A DNA stretch of 64,000 nt from Varanus komodoensis (Eukaryota > Chordata > Lepidosauria > Squamata > Varanidae). The position numbers and the translations under genes were made by a program. The notes below the pieces were generated by a model. The model saw only the letters and a list, made by a program, of their open reading frames with translations, made no database searches and was not told the origin of the DNA. Positions 22,701 through 32,799 of the stretch are shown in pieces. Within the stretch, counting starts at the first letter, position 1; each line of letters opens with the position of its first letter. The stretch lies in contig NW_025336347.1 of the NCBI RefSeq assembly GCF_004798865.1, forward strand, positions 21,017,430 through 21,081,429, in the 5' to 3' direction.

Positions 22701-25700
22701 TCCGCTGCTTTTCTCATTGTGTCCCCATTGCTGCCTGCAGTGTGTGTGCTGCCTCCGCAATGCACACTTCCCCCTTACCTTATCACGCCTCTTCCCTCGT
22801 GTGCGACCCTACCTGTTCCCCTTCTCTCATCATACCCACAAGAGGATCCTCAGCCCAAGCCAGAAGAGGGGTGGCTGAGAGCAGCTACGTACTGCCCTCT
22901 GTATTGCTTGGAGGATGTCTTCAGAGTGAAAGGAGGGCAGGTGGCTCATTGGTACCTTCGCCACGGCAGGAGGGAGGGCCTGGCCGGTGCCCACGGTGCC
23001 CTCCAGCGATTCTGAGCTTGTGGCTGCACCCTGCTGGCCTGCTTGCCCCCTGCAGCAAATGCCATGGCTAGTCGGGCTCCCTGCAGCACCTGCTGGAGTG
23101 GTGCAATTTGCTGATCAGCCGGCGCTGCCTCCTGAGGCGGGGGCTCCACCCCACCTCATGGGGGGACCAGCCGTGATGGTGGCAGCAGCAAGAGGAGAAG
23201 GGCTGCAGGTTGGTTCTCCCTGCAGGACAGGCGGAGCCCCTCCTCACGGGTCTATCAACTAGTGCTAGCCCTGATAGCCCAGCGGAACCTCCGTGTTTGG
23301 TGTATCACTCCATGCCACATACGGAGAGCGGCTGTCGCCTGCACCCCCTGCTTGCACACTCTGCTCGAGACATTGGCCTGGCCGCTGTTGGAGGCAGGAC
23401 GAGAGGCTGGGCAGATCCATGGTCTCTTTCAGCGAGACTGTTCTCAGGGTAACGTTGTTTGGAACCAGCTTGATGCTGTACGCCAGTGAGGCTGGAAGGG
23501 GGAAGAGGGAGGGAGCATTTTGGCCAGAGCAGTTTCCAAGAGCAAGCGGGGAACCCGATCACCATTCCTCTTTATTAGACATCAGTAGGAGCAGAGTCTT
23601 GGGTGATCTGGGAAGGTGACAACACTCTTAATATTCTTTTGTTACAAAATGCTCTACAGAGTAATTGCTCTGTTTGCCATTTCTCTTCCCACGTGTCTTG
23701 AGTTGCTTCTGGAGTCACCCAAAGGTATTTATTTTGCATTGCATCAGATCTCTGCTAGTGGCGCCAGGTTAGGGGCAGGCAAGTTACGGCCTTCCAGATG
23801 TTTTGGCCTGCAACTCCACTCAGCTCTAGCCGGCACAGCCAATGGTACAGCATGTTGGGGGGGGGGGGGAGGTTGTAGACCAAAACATCTGGACTGCCAT
23901 ATATTGCCTACCAGTGGCATAAGCCACACACTTTTTAGTGGCCATGGGGACTGCAGCAGAGGTGAGAAAATGATCGTGGGACAGGGTTGGGCTAGATATT
24001 TTGAGCTCTGACAACTCAGTGATTCTGTTGTGTTGACTCTGTTGTTATCCTATTTCGTTGGCTCTGCTACAAAAATCTTTGACCCAGATGTTAATAACGC
24101 TTTAGATGTGTATTTTGCTTGTGTTTGCTTCAAATCCAGTATCAGGCACTGCTCCACTCATCGCCATTGAAGGTTACCAAGGCAGAGGGATACGAGTAGT
24201 GTGTCGTTCCAGTGGCTGGTACCCAAAGCCAGAGATCCTATGGATTGATCCCAGTGGGAGACTTCTCCCTGCACCGGCTAAAGCAGCTTCTCAGAAGAAC
24301 AGTGGGTTGTTTGACGTACAGAATGAAATAATCGTAACGGGACATTCAGATCAGAAGTTGACCTGTGTGGTCAGGAACCTCCTGCTCAACCAGAACCAGA
24401 GCTCGACAATTCATATAACAGGTAAGTGAGCAAGAAAAGAAAAAGTATCCTGGGGCAGCAATGTGGTCCCGGGGGTGAATTCTGAGCTAGCCCAACCTCC
24501 TTTGGCACCAAAATATTCTGGAGTGTAAACCCAGAAAATGAAGAAAATGATTGATCTGTTATTTATTATTTTTCAGATCACTTCTTCCAAAAGGTTTCTC
24601 CCTGGATAATCGGTCTGAGTGTATCGTTAATAATAGCTGTGCTGAGCCTCATTGTATCTGTTCTTTACCTGCTTAACGGAAACAGTGAGTATGTGGGTTG
24701 TTGTGCAAGGTAATCTCAGGGGAGCAATATCCCTCCTTCAAAAGGAGGTGCTTGCCTGCCAGATTCCCTTGAATGGTTCGAGCTCTTTTGCTGGGGTTTG
24801 ACATGTGCTGCCAGAAAGAACAAGGCCTGGTTTTGCATTCACACACAACACTTAGAAAGCAAAGTTTATTCATCAGAAAAATAGAGAGCTAGCACAAGCT
24901 TTTAACCTGATGCAATCCTGGCAGCAAATATTCCTGCTCCATCCCATTCTTACTCTAGATTCCTAAACAGATTCCTAAATTCCTAAAGCGCTTCCTGCCC
25001 AACCGCCTTACAGATAGAGAGAAGCTCACAGAAAGAAAGGGAGCCTAAGATTACTACCTGTCTGTTGGTTGTTCTGGGTAGTAGACTTTTGACAGCAGTC
25101 CTTTGTATGAGCAGGAAGGTGTTGGGGAAAAGAGGATGCTTGGAAGGGAAGAACCTCTTCCCCTGGTTTGAGGACTTGGAGGCCCAACTAAAGAAAAGTG
25201 TCAGTTGTAAAACAATAGGTTTTATCAGAAAAAGACAAAAATTACATGGTCTCTGAAGTGGGAGGCACACAGTGAGAGTCTCTCTGAGCTGCTCAAAGGC
25301 TTTAGCATAATGCTCGTCTAGCACAAATTATCTTATCCGTCTGAATGTAACATGATACACCTTCAACGGGCAACTAGAAGGCAGTATGGGGGGATATTAC
25401 CAAGGAAAGGAATCCTTCCAGCATCTTCCTCTTCTGCAGTCAATTTGCCTGCAGAGTCCTTCTTATATCACTTTCCCGCCCGGGGTCGGGGGATGGGAAA
25501 GATTCCTCCAAGAATGCATGACGTTCATAGGCTGGGGTATGCCAGGACCACGTTTTGAGCTTGCCTGCCTCCTTTTTTGAAGCGCCTGATCTTTATACGA
25601 TTTCGCTCTGTACCTGCCACTGTGGGAATGAGAAGTTTCCCAGACTTACACTAATAGTTGGATGGGAGCTTGGCTGCTTTTTGATGGTAACTACTGCTGG

Positions 25701-28700
25701 TTGCTGTGTGGCCACATTTAATTTCCTGGGGTAAAACGCTGAGTTTTTTGCCTGTGTTGGCCGGCTGCCACCCATGGGTAATTTCCAGCTGTCTCAGGAC
25801 AGTGGGTCATCCTCCTTGCAGGGTCACTTTGCCTAGTAGCTTTCAGGGGAAATATCTTACTCTTTCTCCACAAGGATTCCAGTGCTCATTATTCAGCCAT
25901 TGATCCTTACCTCAATCACACTGGCTAGCCCAGGCTAGTAGCCCCTTCCTCCTGAATGGAGCTTATTCAACAGGTGCATGGCCTGAATGGAGCTTCTCTT
26001 TGTGGCACTAATATTGATATATTCACAAACGACAGGGTAGCCTGCCTTATACCTGCCACACCAGCAGTAGCATTATATGGTTTCGCCACTAGGTGGCACT
26101 CGACTCAGTTGCATCTGGTGGAGACTGAGCTCTTCTGTCAGTGTTGAGTAGCAGTTATACCTTCCTGACTGGTGTGTCATCCAGACTGTGTCTGACTCTG
26201 TGTCCCCCTAGCTCTGTATCAGTGCTGGCTGCAGATTTTAGAAGGCCCCTGGGAAAGACTCCCCTTAGTACTCCCATGGTCCCCCACGGCCAAAGCATTT
26301 TCCAGAAGCACAAGCACCCAGAATGAATTCCTGAGCGAAGTTTGGTTAACCCAATACAGTATTCACCTCCAGGAACTCTCCTTATGAGCATGCCTGGGCC
26401 CCATCCTGTTGGGAGGGGTCTTCTGAATGTGAGCACGCCTCCTCTCTGCGCACCGATCCTCTAACTGGGCTGCCCTCCTCTACTGACGTCACATCATGGG
26501 GTCAAGTACTGTACCCACCTTGTCTCTTTCTGAGAACCAACCCTGTTCCGAGTTTCCTCCCACCAACTGTACATCTTGGTTATTCCCAGAGGCTGCTTGA
26601 CCACATGGGGAGCCTGGCCTTGAGATAAGCATCTCAATGTCTGAAACTGGCCCACAGTCCAAGCCCCCGCTTGCCTGTCTTCCTCCTCCTCTGAACTCCA
26701 GCCAGCCAGCCTGAGAATGTGAGCCCATAGCAGCCATCTTACTCACTCCCAGCGCCCCTGCATCTCCTCCTCTGCATGGCCGTTATCTGGGTCACAGTAA
26801 AAGGCAGGTCAACGAGCAGGCTGTGATGAAGAAGGGATGGAGCAAGCCCAAGAGTTTCTGTTAGTGGGGCCTCCACAGGTGCCCATCTATGACGACTCTT
26901 GATGTCCCATATTGTCTCTGCTCACCAGCCTTGGCTCTCCAGGGTCTCAGGTCGAGGTCTCAGTGGTTACCTGATTCTTTTAAGGGACTGAACATGGGAC
27001 TCCCTGCATGCAAACCACATGCTCTGCCACTGAGCTCTGGGAAAACTCAGCAATGCTGTAGCCGTGATGACCAGAAGCCTTTAAATTCTTTGCTAAAACA
27101 GAGCTGATAGGATGTGATAAGCGGGTTGTATGTTTTGCTAGACAAATCAATGCAACCACATCCCATAACAATTAAAATGTTTTAAACGAAGGACAGGTTT
27201 TATTCATATTTAAAATTAAGGGAGCCATCCTATGGTCCCCAACACTGTTTGGGAAATCCTAGGATTTTTCCGAGTTCAAGCATTGAGGTTCTTCGACCTT
27301 GGCGCATGGACTCCGAAGGCTGAGACTCTGCCACTCACAGCTGGTGCAGAAAGGATCACGTCTGGTGCCTCCCAGGTTGCTGCTGGTCCTCGAGACAGGG
27401 GAGGCATGCTGGGGGATGGAGGGGAGGGCAAGGGGAAGCTTCTGGGGCCAGAGTGGCACTTACTCCAATCCACACCCCAACCGTCTTTGCTCTCCCACAT
27501 CAGCCCTAAATTTAAACCAAAAATAGTAAGATATGGGTGGTGAGGACAGTGAGGCATATGGCCACTGCACCCTAAACCTTTCATTGGATGCTCATTCCAG
27601 GTTCAGGAGCTTACCAGGAGCTCTTTCGAGTAGTGCAAGGCCTGGTCCGTCCAGGTCCGAAAGAAGATCTGATTCCACCCTCAAAGGCCCACTGTGACGA
27701 CTTTGCCAGGCATTTCAGGGAGAAAATTGCTCAGCTTCGTCGTGAGCTGGATTCCACTATTGAGTCAGAGGTCTTAAGGGAGACACCGATGCTGCCGTCT
27801 GGTCCAGAATTATTGGATGAATTTCAGTTACTGCGGCCCGATGATGTGGACAAGGTGCTTGGACAAGTACGTCCCACCACTTGCCTTTTGGACCCTTGCC
27901 CGTCTTGGTTAATAAAGGATTCCAAGCACGGGATTGGAACCTGGATCTTGGAAGTGGTTAACGTTTCTCTGAGGGAGGGTCGGGTGCCTGCCCCTTTAAA
28001 GGAGGTGGTAGTCCGACTGGTCCTGAAGAAGGCGTCACTGGATCCAGAGATGGCCACTAATTATAGACCAGTGGCCAACATCCCGTTTCTGGGCAAGGTG
28101 TTAGAGCGAGTGGTTGCGGGACAACTCCAAGCACTCTTGGATGAAACTGATTATCTGGACCCATTTCAGTCCGGCTTCAGACCCGGGTACGGTACTGAAT
28201 CTGCCTTGGTCGCCCTGTACGACGACCTGTGCAGGGAGAAGGACAGGGGGAGTGCGTCCCTGTTGGTTCTCCTGGACCTTTCGGCGGCTTTCGATACCAT
28301 CGACCATGGTATCCTTCTGGATAGGCTTGCGGGATTGGGGGTCGGAGGCACTGCTTTGCAGTGGTTCCGCTCCTATCTCAATGGCCGATTCCAGAAGGTG
28401 CTGCTGGGGGACTATGGCTCTGCGCCATGGCAGCTATGCCATGGAGTACCGCAGGGGTCCATTTTGTCCCCCTTGCTGTTTAACATCTACATGAAACCGC
28501 TGGGAGAGGTCATCAGGAGGTGTGGGCTGCGGAATCACCAGTACGCTGACGATACCCAGCTCTACCTCTCGTTTTCCACCAATCCAGGTGAGGCAGTGGC
28601 TGTACTGAACCGGTGCCTGGTCGAGGTAATGGGCTGGATGAGGGCCAATAAACTGAAGCTCAATCCAGACAAGACGGAGGTCCTGTTGGTAGGCGGTTCA

Positions 28701-31700
28701 GGCTTCGGAGAAGGTGAATTGAACCTTGTCCTGAACGGGGTTGCACTCCCTCCTAGGGATAAGGTCCGCAGCTTGGGAGTGCTCCTCGACCCAGAGCTTT
28801 CACTGGAAGCTCAGGTAACAGCAGCGGCGAGGAGCGCTTTCCTTCAGCTTCGGCTGATTCATCAGCTGCGCCCCTATCTGGAGTATGACTGCCTCGCAAC
28901 AGTGACTCATGCACTGGTGACTTCCTGTCTTGACCTCTGTAACACGCTATACGTGGGGCTACCCTTGAAGATGGTCCGGATACTTCAATTGGTTCAAAAT
29001 AGAGCTGCCAGGCTGCTGACGGGAACTGGATGTTATGTTGACATGACTCCAGTTTTCCGGCAGCTTCACTGGCTTCCCATTGAAGTCCGGGCCCAATTCA
29101 AGGTGTTGGTGATGAACTATAAAGCCCTAAACGGCTTGGGTCCTGGTTATCTGAAGGAGCGCTTACGTCCATATATGCCCAGCCGCCCCCTGAGTTCAGC
29201 GGGAGAGGCCCTCCTCCGGGAGCCCTCAGTGAAGGAAATTAGGAGGGTGGTTACTCGGAGGAGGGCTTTCTCAGCGGTGGCGCCTAAGTTATGGAATGCG
29301 CTCCCCAGAGAGGTCCGCCTGGCGCCGTCATTATTTGTTTTTCGGCGCCAAGCAAAGACCTTTTTATTTAAGCAGCATTTTAAATGTTAATATTATTGAA
29401 TTTTATTTGGCCAGGGCGGCTTATTTTGTTCTACTGTATATATTTTAATTGTTATTGTTTTAATTTATTGTGTATTTTATTCGATGTTGTGAGCCGCCCC
29501 GAGGCTTTGGCAAGGGGCGGCATAGAAATGTTTTAATAAAATAAAATAAAATAAAAAAATACCAGCATCTGCTGTGACAGTTAAGGGATCAAGCCCTAAA
29601 TTTACCTTTCTGCAATTTGAACATCTGTTTGAACTCCCTGTACTCTTATTCTGTGATGTTATTCTTTCGATGATGACGAGAATTCTTGTGCTGTAATTAT
29701 TTTGCTAATCATCTACTCCTTAAAAATCAGTTATCCACAGATAACTGATGACAAGATTGTATGTTTAATATTTACAGTAGTAATGATGTTTTTCTTTCCT
29801 TTCTCTTCTAGGAAAGCTCAGAAAAGAACTGAGTAAGTTATTCTTCAGTTTTTGAGAAACAAAGATTTGACTACAATCCAATGCAAAGTCAGCAGCTTTG
29901 AACCCCACTCATTAAGCATATCTATTGGTGCAATTCTGTTTTTTAAAAGTGTAGTTTAATTTTTAGGCAAACAGTTGAGGGAACAGTCAGCCTCAAAAGC
30001 TCTGGTGGCTGAATCAATGCATAAACTTTAGGAGCAAAGAAAACTGGCTTACACCAAGTCAGATCAAGGCTCTATCCAGCTCTTTCTTTTCTATGTTGAG
30101 AGATTTAATACATTACATTTGGCAGTTACTGCACTGTTAACCACAGCATCTGTTTTTAGGTTCATCACAGCATTGGGACTCCAGCTCTACACAAACAGCC
30201 GTGCCTTGCCCTGCCCTGCCCTGCCTTGCCACTTTATGGGATTTTCAAACCCATTCAGTTTTTTAAAAAAGGAAGTTCATGAAAAATAAATCTCTAAGGC
30301 AGCAAAGTTGCCAACTCTTTCCTAAGAAAATACCTAACCTCCCCCCACAACCCCGCAAGAGGTGTAGAGTTCAGCAGCTTGATGCAAATCATTGTTTCAG
30401 TTCTGAAATAGCTTGAATTATTGGAAGGGATGCTGTCATGCTAACTATGAGAGGGGCCCAAGGGATTGCAAGTGATACAGATTTTAAATTAAGATGCCCC
30501 CTAAAACCGGAACGGACTACCATCACGATGATCATCGTCAGGAAACACGGCACCTCTAACAGAGAGCAGGACCATTTGCCTGACTTCCCCATAAGCCTTA
30601 CATTACTGCTGCGACTCTTCTCTTGATGGATCCTCAGATCACAGACTCAACCACAGGAAACACCAAGGTTGTCCCTCTGATGAAGCCCATTCCAGATTAT
30701 ATCTCATTGCATAAACTTGTGTTCAATCTTCAAATGATTTAGGAAATCATCTTGTGGGGACCTTCCCATGTTGAAATGAAACAGGGCAACCTGCCCTAAA
30801 CAAACTGCAATTTAATTTATATTCACAGTTCATATGTTCATGGGAGTTTTAGTTCTTTTTTTAAATTATGTGCTTGCTTTTAGGTTGGAGGAACTTGGTG
30901 ATGCCAATAGAAAAAGGTAAAATGGTGTGTGTGCGTGTGCAGGCAGGCATTCTTTCACTGCATGGCTACACTGGCGGTGAATTTTTCAGATTGTTTTCCA
31001 ATGTGTTAAAGTTGTGTGATGTACTTCATTTCTGAGTGGTGGGCAGCATTGTGTTTGCATGAACGTAAGAACATGAGCCAGTGTGAGAATAAAATGGAGA
31101 GGAAGAGGATTGTGTAAGCCCCTTGAGGTTCCTTGCAAGATAAAAAAGGCAAGATACAAACTGCTCACCCTGTGGCCAGTCAGCTGCTTGGAGGAAATAT
31201 ATAAGTCAGAGTAATTTCATTTTTCATGGCTATGCTATTGGCATTCTGAGCATCTTACAAATGATTAACTGTAGAAAGGCAATGTTGAAGAGCTCGGCAT
31301 CTGCCAGAAGGGACTCCATGGAAATTCTTAGGTCTCCTCTGTTCTGAGGTACAGAATGTTCGACGTTGCCCAACATTATGAACAAATTGAAAAATTGTCT
31401 CACCTGAAGGTCTGGACTGACTGGTTGTCGTGTGTGTACACACGCGGTCCCTCTTTCGATGGCAAGGTGTAATACCACACCTCCTTCCAAGTGTGGCAAG
31501 GCAGCCCTGCTGCTTCTGGGACCCCTCCTGCCCATTCTGCTGAGGGGGGCCCTGGACTTCTACCCCAAACCCCTGCTCTGAGGGCACCACTCCCTTGTCT
31601 TAATGCACATATTTAAAATTATCATTATTATTGGAGGGGAAAGTCAGGAAAGCTGTTTGGAGCCATGCCTGCAGAGAAAGGTCAGGAAGAATGGCGCAAA

Positions 31701-32420
31701 CCCTGACAGGAGCCCTTTTAGAAATTAAGAACCGGACCTAGTACTGGTGTAAGTGACTCGGTTTTCTTTTTGCAATGGGAAATGTCCTTTCTTCTTGTTC
31801 TGACTGAGGAGGAGGAGCTACAGCACTGGCTAATACATTCATTTTCTCCACCCCTTATTTCCCCCGACGCATTCCTCCCACCCTGATCCCTCTTCTACCC
31901 TGCAGCAAACGTGACTTTGGATCCGGACACGGCAAACCATGACCTGATCCTGTCTCCAGACCAGAAGAACGTCATACAAGGGTTCATGTGGCACAGCCTG
32001 CCGGACAACCCCGAAAGATTCAGAGCCGACCGCTGCGTGCTGGGAACAGAGGGGTTTTCCTCAGGGAGGCACTACTGGGAAGTGGAGGTGGGGGAGGAGG
32101 GCTACTGGGCGGTGGGGGTGGCCAGGCAATCCGTGAGGAGGGACGGGAAGCTCAGCCTGGAGCCTGAAGAAGGCATCTGGGCTGTGGAGAAGAGTCGGGT
32201 CCAGTATCAAGCCCTCACTGTTCCAGAGACTCCGCTGTCCCTGCAGAAGAAACCCCGGAAACTTGGGATTTACTTGGACTACGAGATGCAGCAAGTGACA
32301 TTTCACGATGTCAATCACAAGACACACATCTACACGTTCCCCTCTGCCACTTTCAACAGCGAGCTGATCTTCCCGTTCCTGCACGTCGGGGTGGGGTGCT
32401 GGCTTAGGCTGTGCCCCTGA
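19653..32420 (+). CDS. Butyrophilin-like type I membrane protein, 7 coding exons, 468 aa
   Basis: Coding exons are 19653-19752, 21947-22294, 24140-24421, 24577-24684, 29812-29832, 30884-30916 and 31906-32420 (TGA). Every junction is phase 1 and the sum is 1407 nt, so the frame holds throughout. In order: signal peptide, IgV, IgC, transmembrane helix, one 21-nt heptad exon, a 33-nt exon (WRNLVMPIEK) and B30.2. The 348, 282 and 21-nt exon sizes are those of BTN genes. By family it should sit in the plasma membrane with Ig domains outside and B30.2 inside, in immune or epithelial cells. Only one heptad exon was found; others could hide in the 5.1-kb intron after the transmembrane exon. That intron also carries an L2 with a 600-codon open frame in sense. 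An in-frame second ATG exists at residue 12. The orthologue cannot be assigned by eye. Confidence 0.9.
20164..20880. mobile_element. Tigger-like (Tc1/mariner) MITE, copy A
   Basis: Inverted ends CAGTGGTACCTTGGCTCACG and CGTGAGCCGAGGTACCACTG are flanked by TA on both sides. The interior is CpG-rich (repeated GGCCATCTCCCC, GCGCGCC, CCTGCAGG words), with no transposase frame. It is 717 bp long and lies in intron 1 of the butyrophilin gene. Confidence 0.85.
21092..21165 (-). repeat. tRNA-derived SINE 3' fragment
   Basis: GGAAACTGCCTTAACACCGAGTCAGA, TTCATCTAACTCAATATTGTCTGCAC is the antisense of the GACTCGGTATAAGGCAG...CAATACTGAGCTAGATGGACC tail of the family at 10235. Confidence 0.6.
21300..21905. 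other. Unassigned part of butyrophilin intron 1
   Basis: An open plus-strand frame of 200 codons runs here up to just before the IgV exon, but its composition shows no domain, signal or conserved spacing. It is treated as chance. Confidence 0.3.
21947..22294 (+). CDS. BTN-like IgV exon
   Basis: It is 348 nt, phase 1 to phase 1, acceptor TATGCAATGCAG|. It reads AQLTVNGPLQPV, IVLRCHLSP (first Cys), MEIKWFRPQ, YQGRTEFLKDGIGEGKIELK and LDEGQYHCSV (second Cys). This is the BTN IgV pattern (A-Q-x-x-V-x-G-P, Y-x-G-R-T, D-x-G-x-Y-x-C). Confidence 0.9.
22390..23620. other. GC-rich unassigned block in butyrophilin intron 2
   Basis: This GC-rich block carries several overlapping open frames on both strands but no recognised domain. 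It could be an old unclassified transposon. It lies between the IgV and IgC exons. Confidence 0.35.
23769..23915. mobile_element. hAT-like palindromic MITE
   Basis: The left arm TAGGGGCAGGCAAGTTACGG, CCTTCCAGATGTTTTGGCC is mirrored by the right arm, whose complement reads TGGTAGGCAATATATGGCAG, TCCAGATGTTTTGGTC. The centre has a (G)n run. It lies in intron 2 of the butyrophilin gene. Confidence 0.65.
24140..24421 (+). CDS. BTN-like IgC exon
   Basis: It is 282 nt, acceptor GCTTCAAATCCAG|, donor ATAACAG|GTAAGT. It encodes VSGTAPLIAIEGY, IRVVCRSSGWYPKPEILW and LTCVVRNLLLNQNQSSTIHI. C-x-S-x-G-W-Y-P-x-P and the second Cys are the family hallmarks. Confidence 0.9.
24577..24684 (+). CDS. BTN-like transmembrane exon
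   Basis: It is 108 nt, acceptor TATTTTTCAG|, donor AAACA|GTGAGT. A single helix (WIIGLSVSLIIAVLSLIVSV) is followed by LYLLNGN. Confidence 0.9.
24700..27580. other. Butyrophilin intron 4, left part
   Basis: No further heptad exon could be picked out with confidence. It contains a minus-strand tRNA-SINE piece near 26960-27050 (complement GTGGCAGAGCATGTGGTTTG, CATGCAGGGAGTCCCATG). The rest is unassigned. Confidence 0.4.
26960..27050 (-). repeat. tRNA-derived SINE head fragment
   Basis: The minus strand reads GCTCAGTGGCAGAGCATGTG, GTTTGCATGCAGGGAGTCCC, the same head as the SINE at 10235. Confidence 0.65.
27588..29570 (+). mobile_element. L2-clade LINE with open 600-codon RT frame
   Basis: A 5'-truncated LINE in sense orientation in butyrophilin intron 4. 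The open frame 27588-29390 covers the reverse transcriptase: NYRPVANIPFLGKVLERVV, FQSGFRPGYGTESALVAL, LLDLSAAFDTIDHGILLDRL, GVPQGSILSPLLFNIYM and the catalytic YADDTQLYLSF, then the C-terminal LHWLPIEVRAQFKVLV, RRAFSAVAPKLWNALPREVR and FRRQAKTFLF. These fit the L2/CR1 superfamily, L2 branch. The endonuclease domain is absent, so the insertion is truncated at its 5' end. No stop or shift interrupts the frame, which points to a recent insertion. The 3' end has an 8-bp hairpin (29493-29521) and an (AATAA)n-type tail. No clear target duplication was seen. Confidence 0.9.
29493..29521 (+). repeat. L2 3'-end hairpin
   Basis: GCCGCCCC and GGGGCGGC form a perfect 8-bp stem around a 13-base loop (GAGGCTTTGGCAA). 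It sits directly before the tandem tail, and its counterparts occur in the other L2 tails of the window. Confidence 0.75.
29812..29832 (+). CDS. BTN-like 21-nt heptad exon
   Basis: Acceptor TTTCTCTTCTAG|, donor AACTGA|GTAAGT, phase 1 at both ends; encodes RKLRKEL. It is the classic seven-residue cytoplasmic repeat unit of BTN genes. Confidence 0.8.
   Translation, partial: ESSEKN
30884..30916 (+). CDS. BTN-like 33-nt juxta-B30.2 exon
   Basis: Acceptor TTGCTTTTAG|, donor AAAAAG|GTAAAA; encodes SWRNLVMPIEK. W-R before the B30.2 domain is usual in BTN proteins. Confidence 0.7.
31906..32420 (+). CDS. BTN-like B30.2 (PRY-SPRY) exon
   Basis: Acceptor TCTACCCTGCAG|. PRY: ANVTLDPDTANHDLILSPD. SPRY: DNPERF, CVLGTEGFSSGRHYWEVEVG, YWAVGVARQSV, EEGIW, LGIYLDYEMQQVTF and FPFLHVGVG. 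Stop TGA at 32418-32420. Confidence 0.95.
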
Positions 32421-32459
32421 ACTGTTCCTTACGCGAGGAGGGATGAGTGCACGGGAAGT

Positions 32460-32600
32460 GCCGGGCCAGCTGGCTAGGACTGGGGGACTGGGACTTGGGC
32501 CATCTGGGTTCCAGGCCCCCTCGGACCATGGTGCTCACGGGGTGGCTTTGGGCCAGTCACAGACTCTCCAGATCCCTGCCCTCCGCACTTCTAGCCAAGG
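32460..32600 (+). repeat. SINE-derived piece in the butyrophilin 3' UTR
   Basis: GGGACTTGGGCCATCTGGGTTCCAGGCCCC...GGTGGCTTTGGGCCAGTCACAGACTCTC matches the middle of the SINE at 38337 (GACTGGGACTCAGACAATCTGGG...TGACTTTGGGCCAGTCACAGACTCTC). Confidence 0.65.
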
Positions 32601-32784
32601 GAAAGGGCGACAGGGCTCTGTGGGCAAGGACAAGCACAGCAGTTTGAGGCCTGAAAGATGCTGCTGAATTTGGCCTCTGTGTGCTGGCCGTGCCCCCAGA
32701 AATCCACTCTGGGAGCAGTGGACTTTGGCTCACTGCAACAGGTTCGCTCAGTGCCTCCAGCTGTGTTCAGCCTGGATATTTGTA

Positions 32785-32790
32785 AATAAA
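32785..32790 (+). terminator. Poly(A) signal AATAAA of the butyrophilin gene
   Basis: AATAAA lies 365 bases past the stop, giving a 3' UTR of about 0.4 kb that includes a SINE remnant. Confidence 0.6.
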
Positions 32791-32799
32791 CACAGATAC

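Noticed and set aside
22403-23071. 222-codon plus-strand frame between IgV and IgC exons
   Set aside because: GC-rich chance frame. The BTN exons on both sides already join in frame without it.
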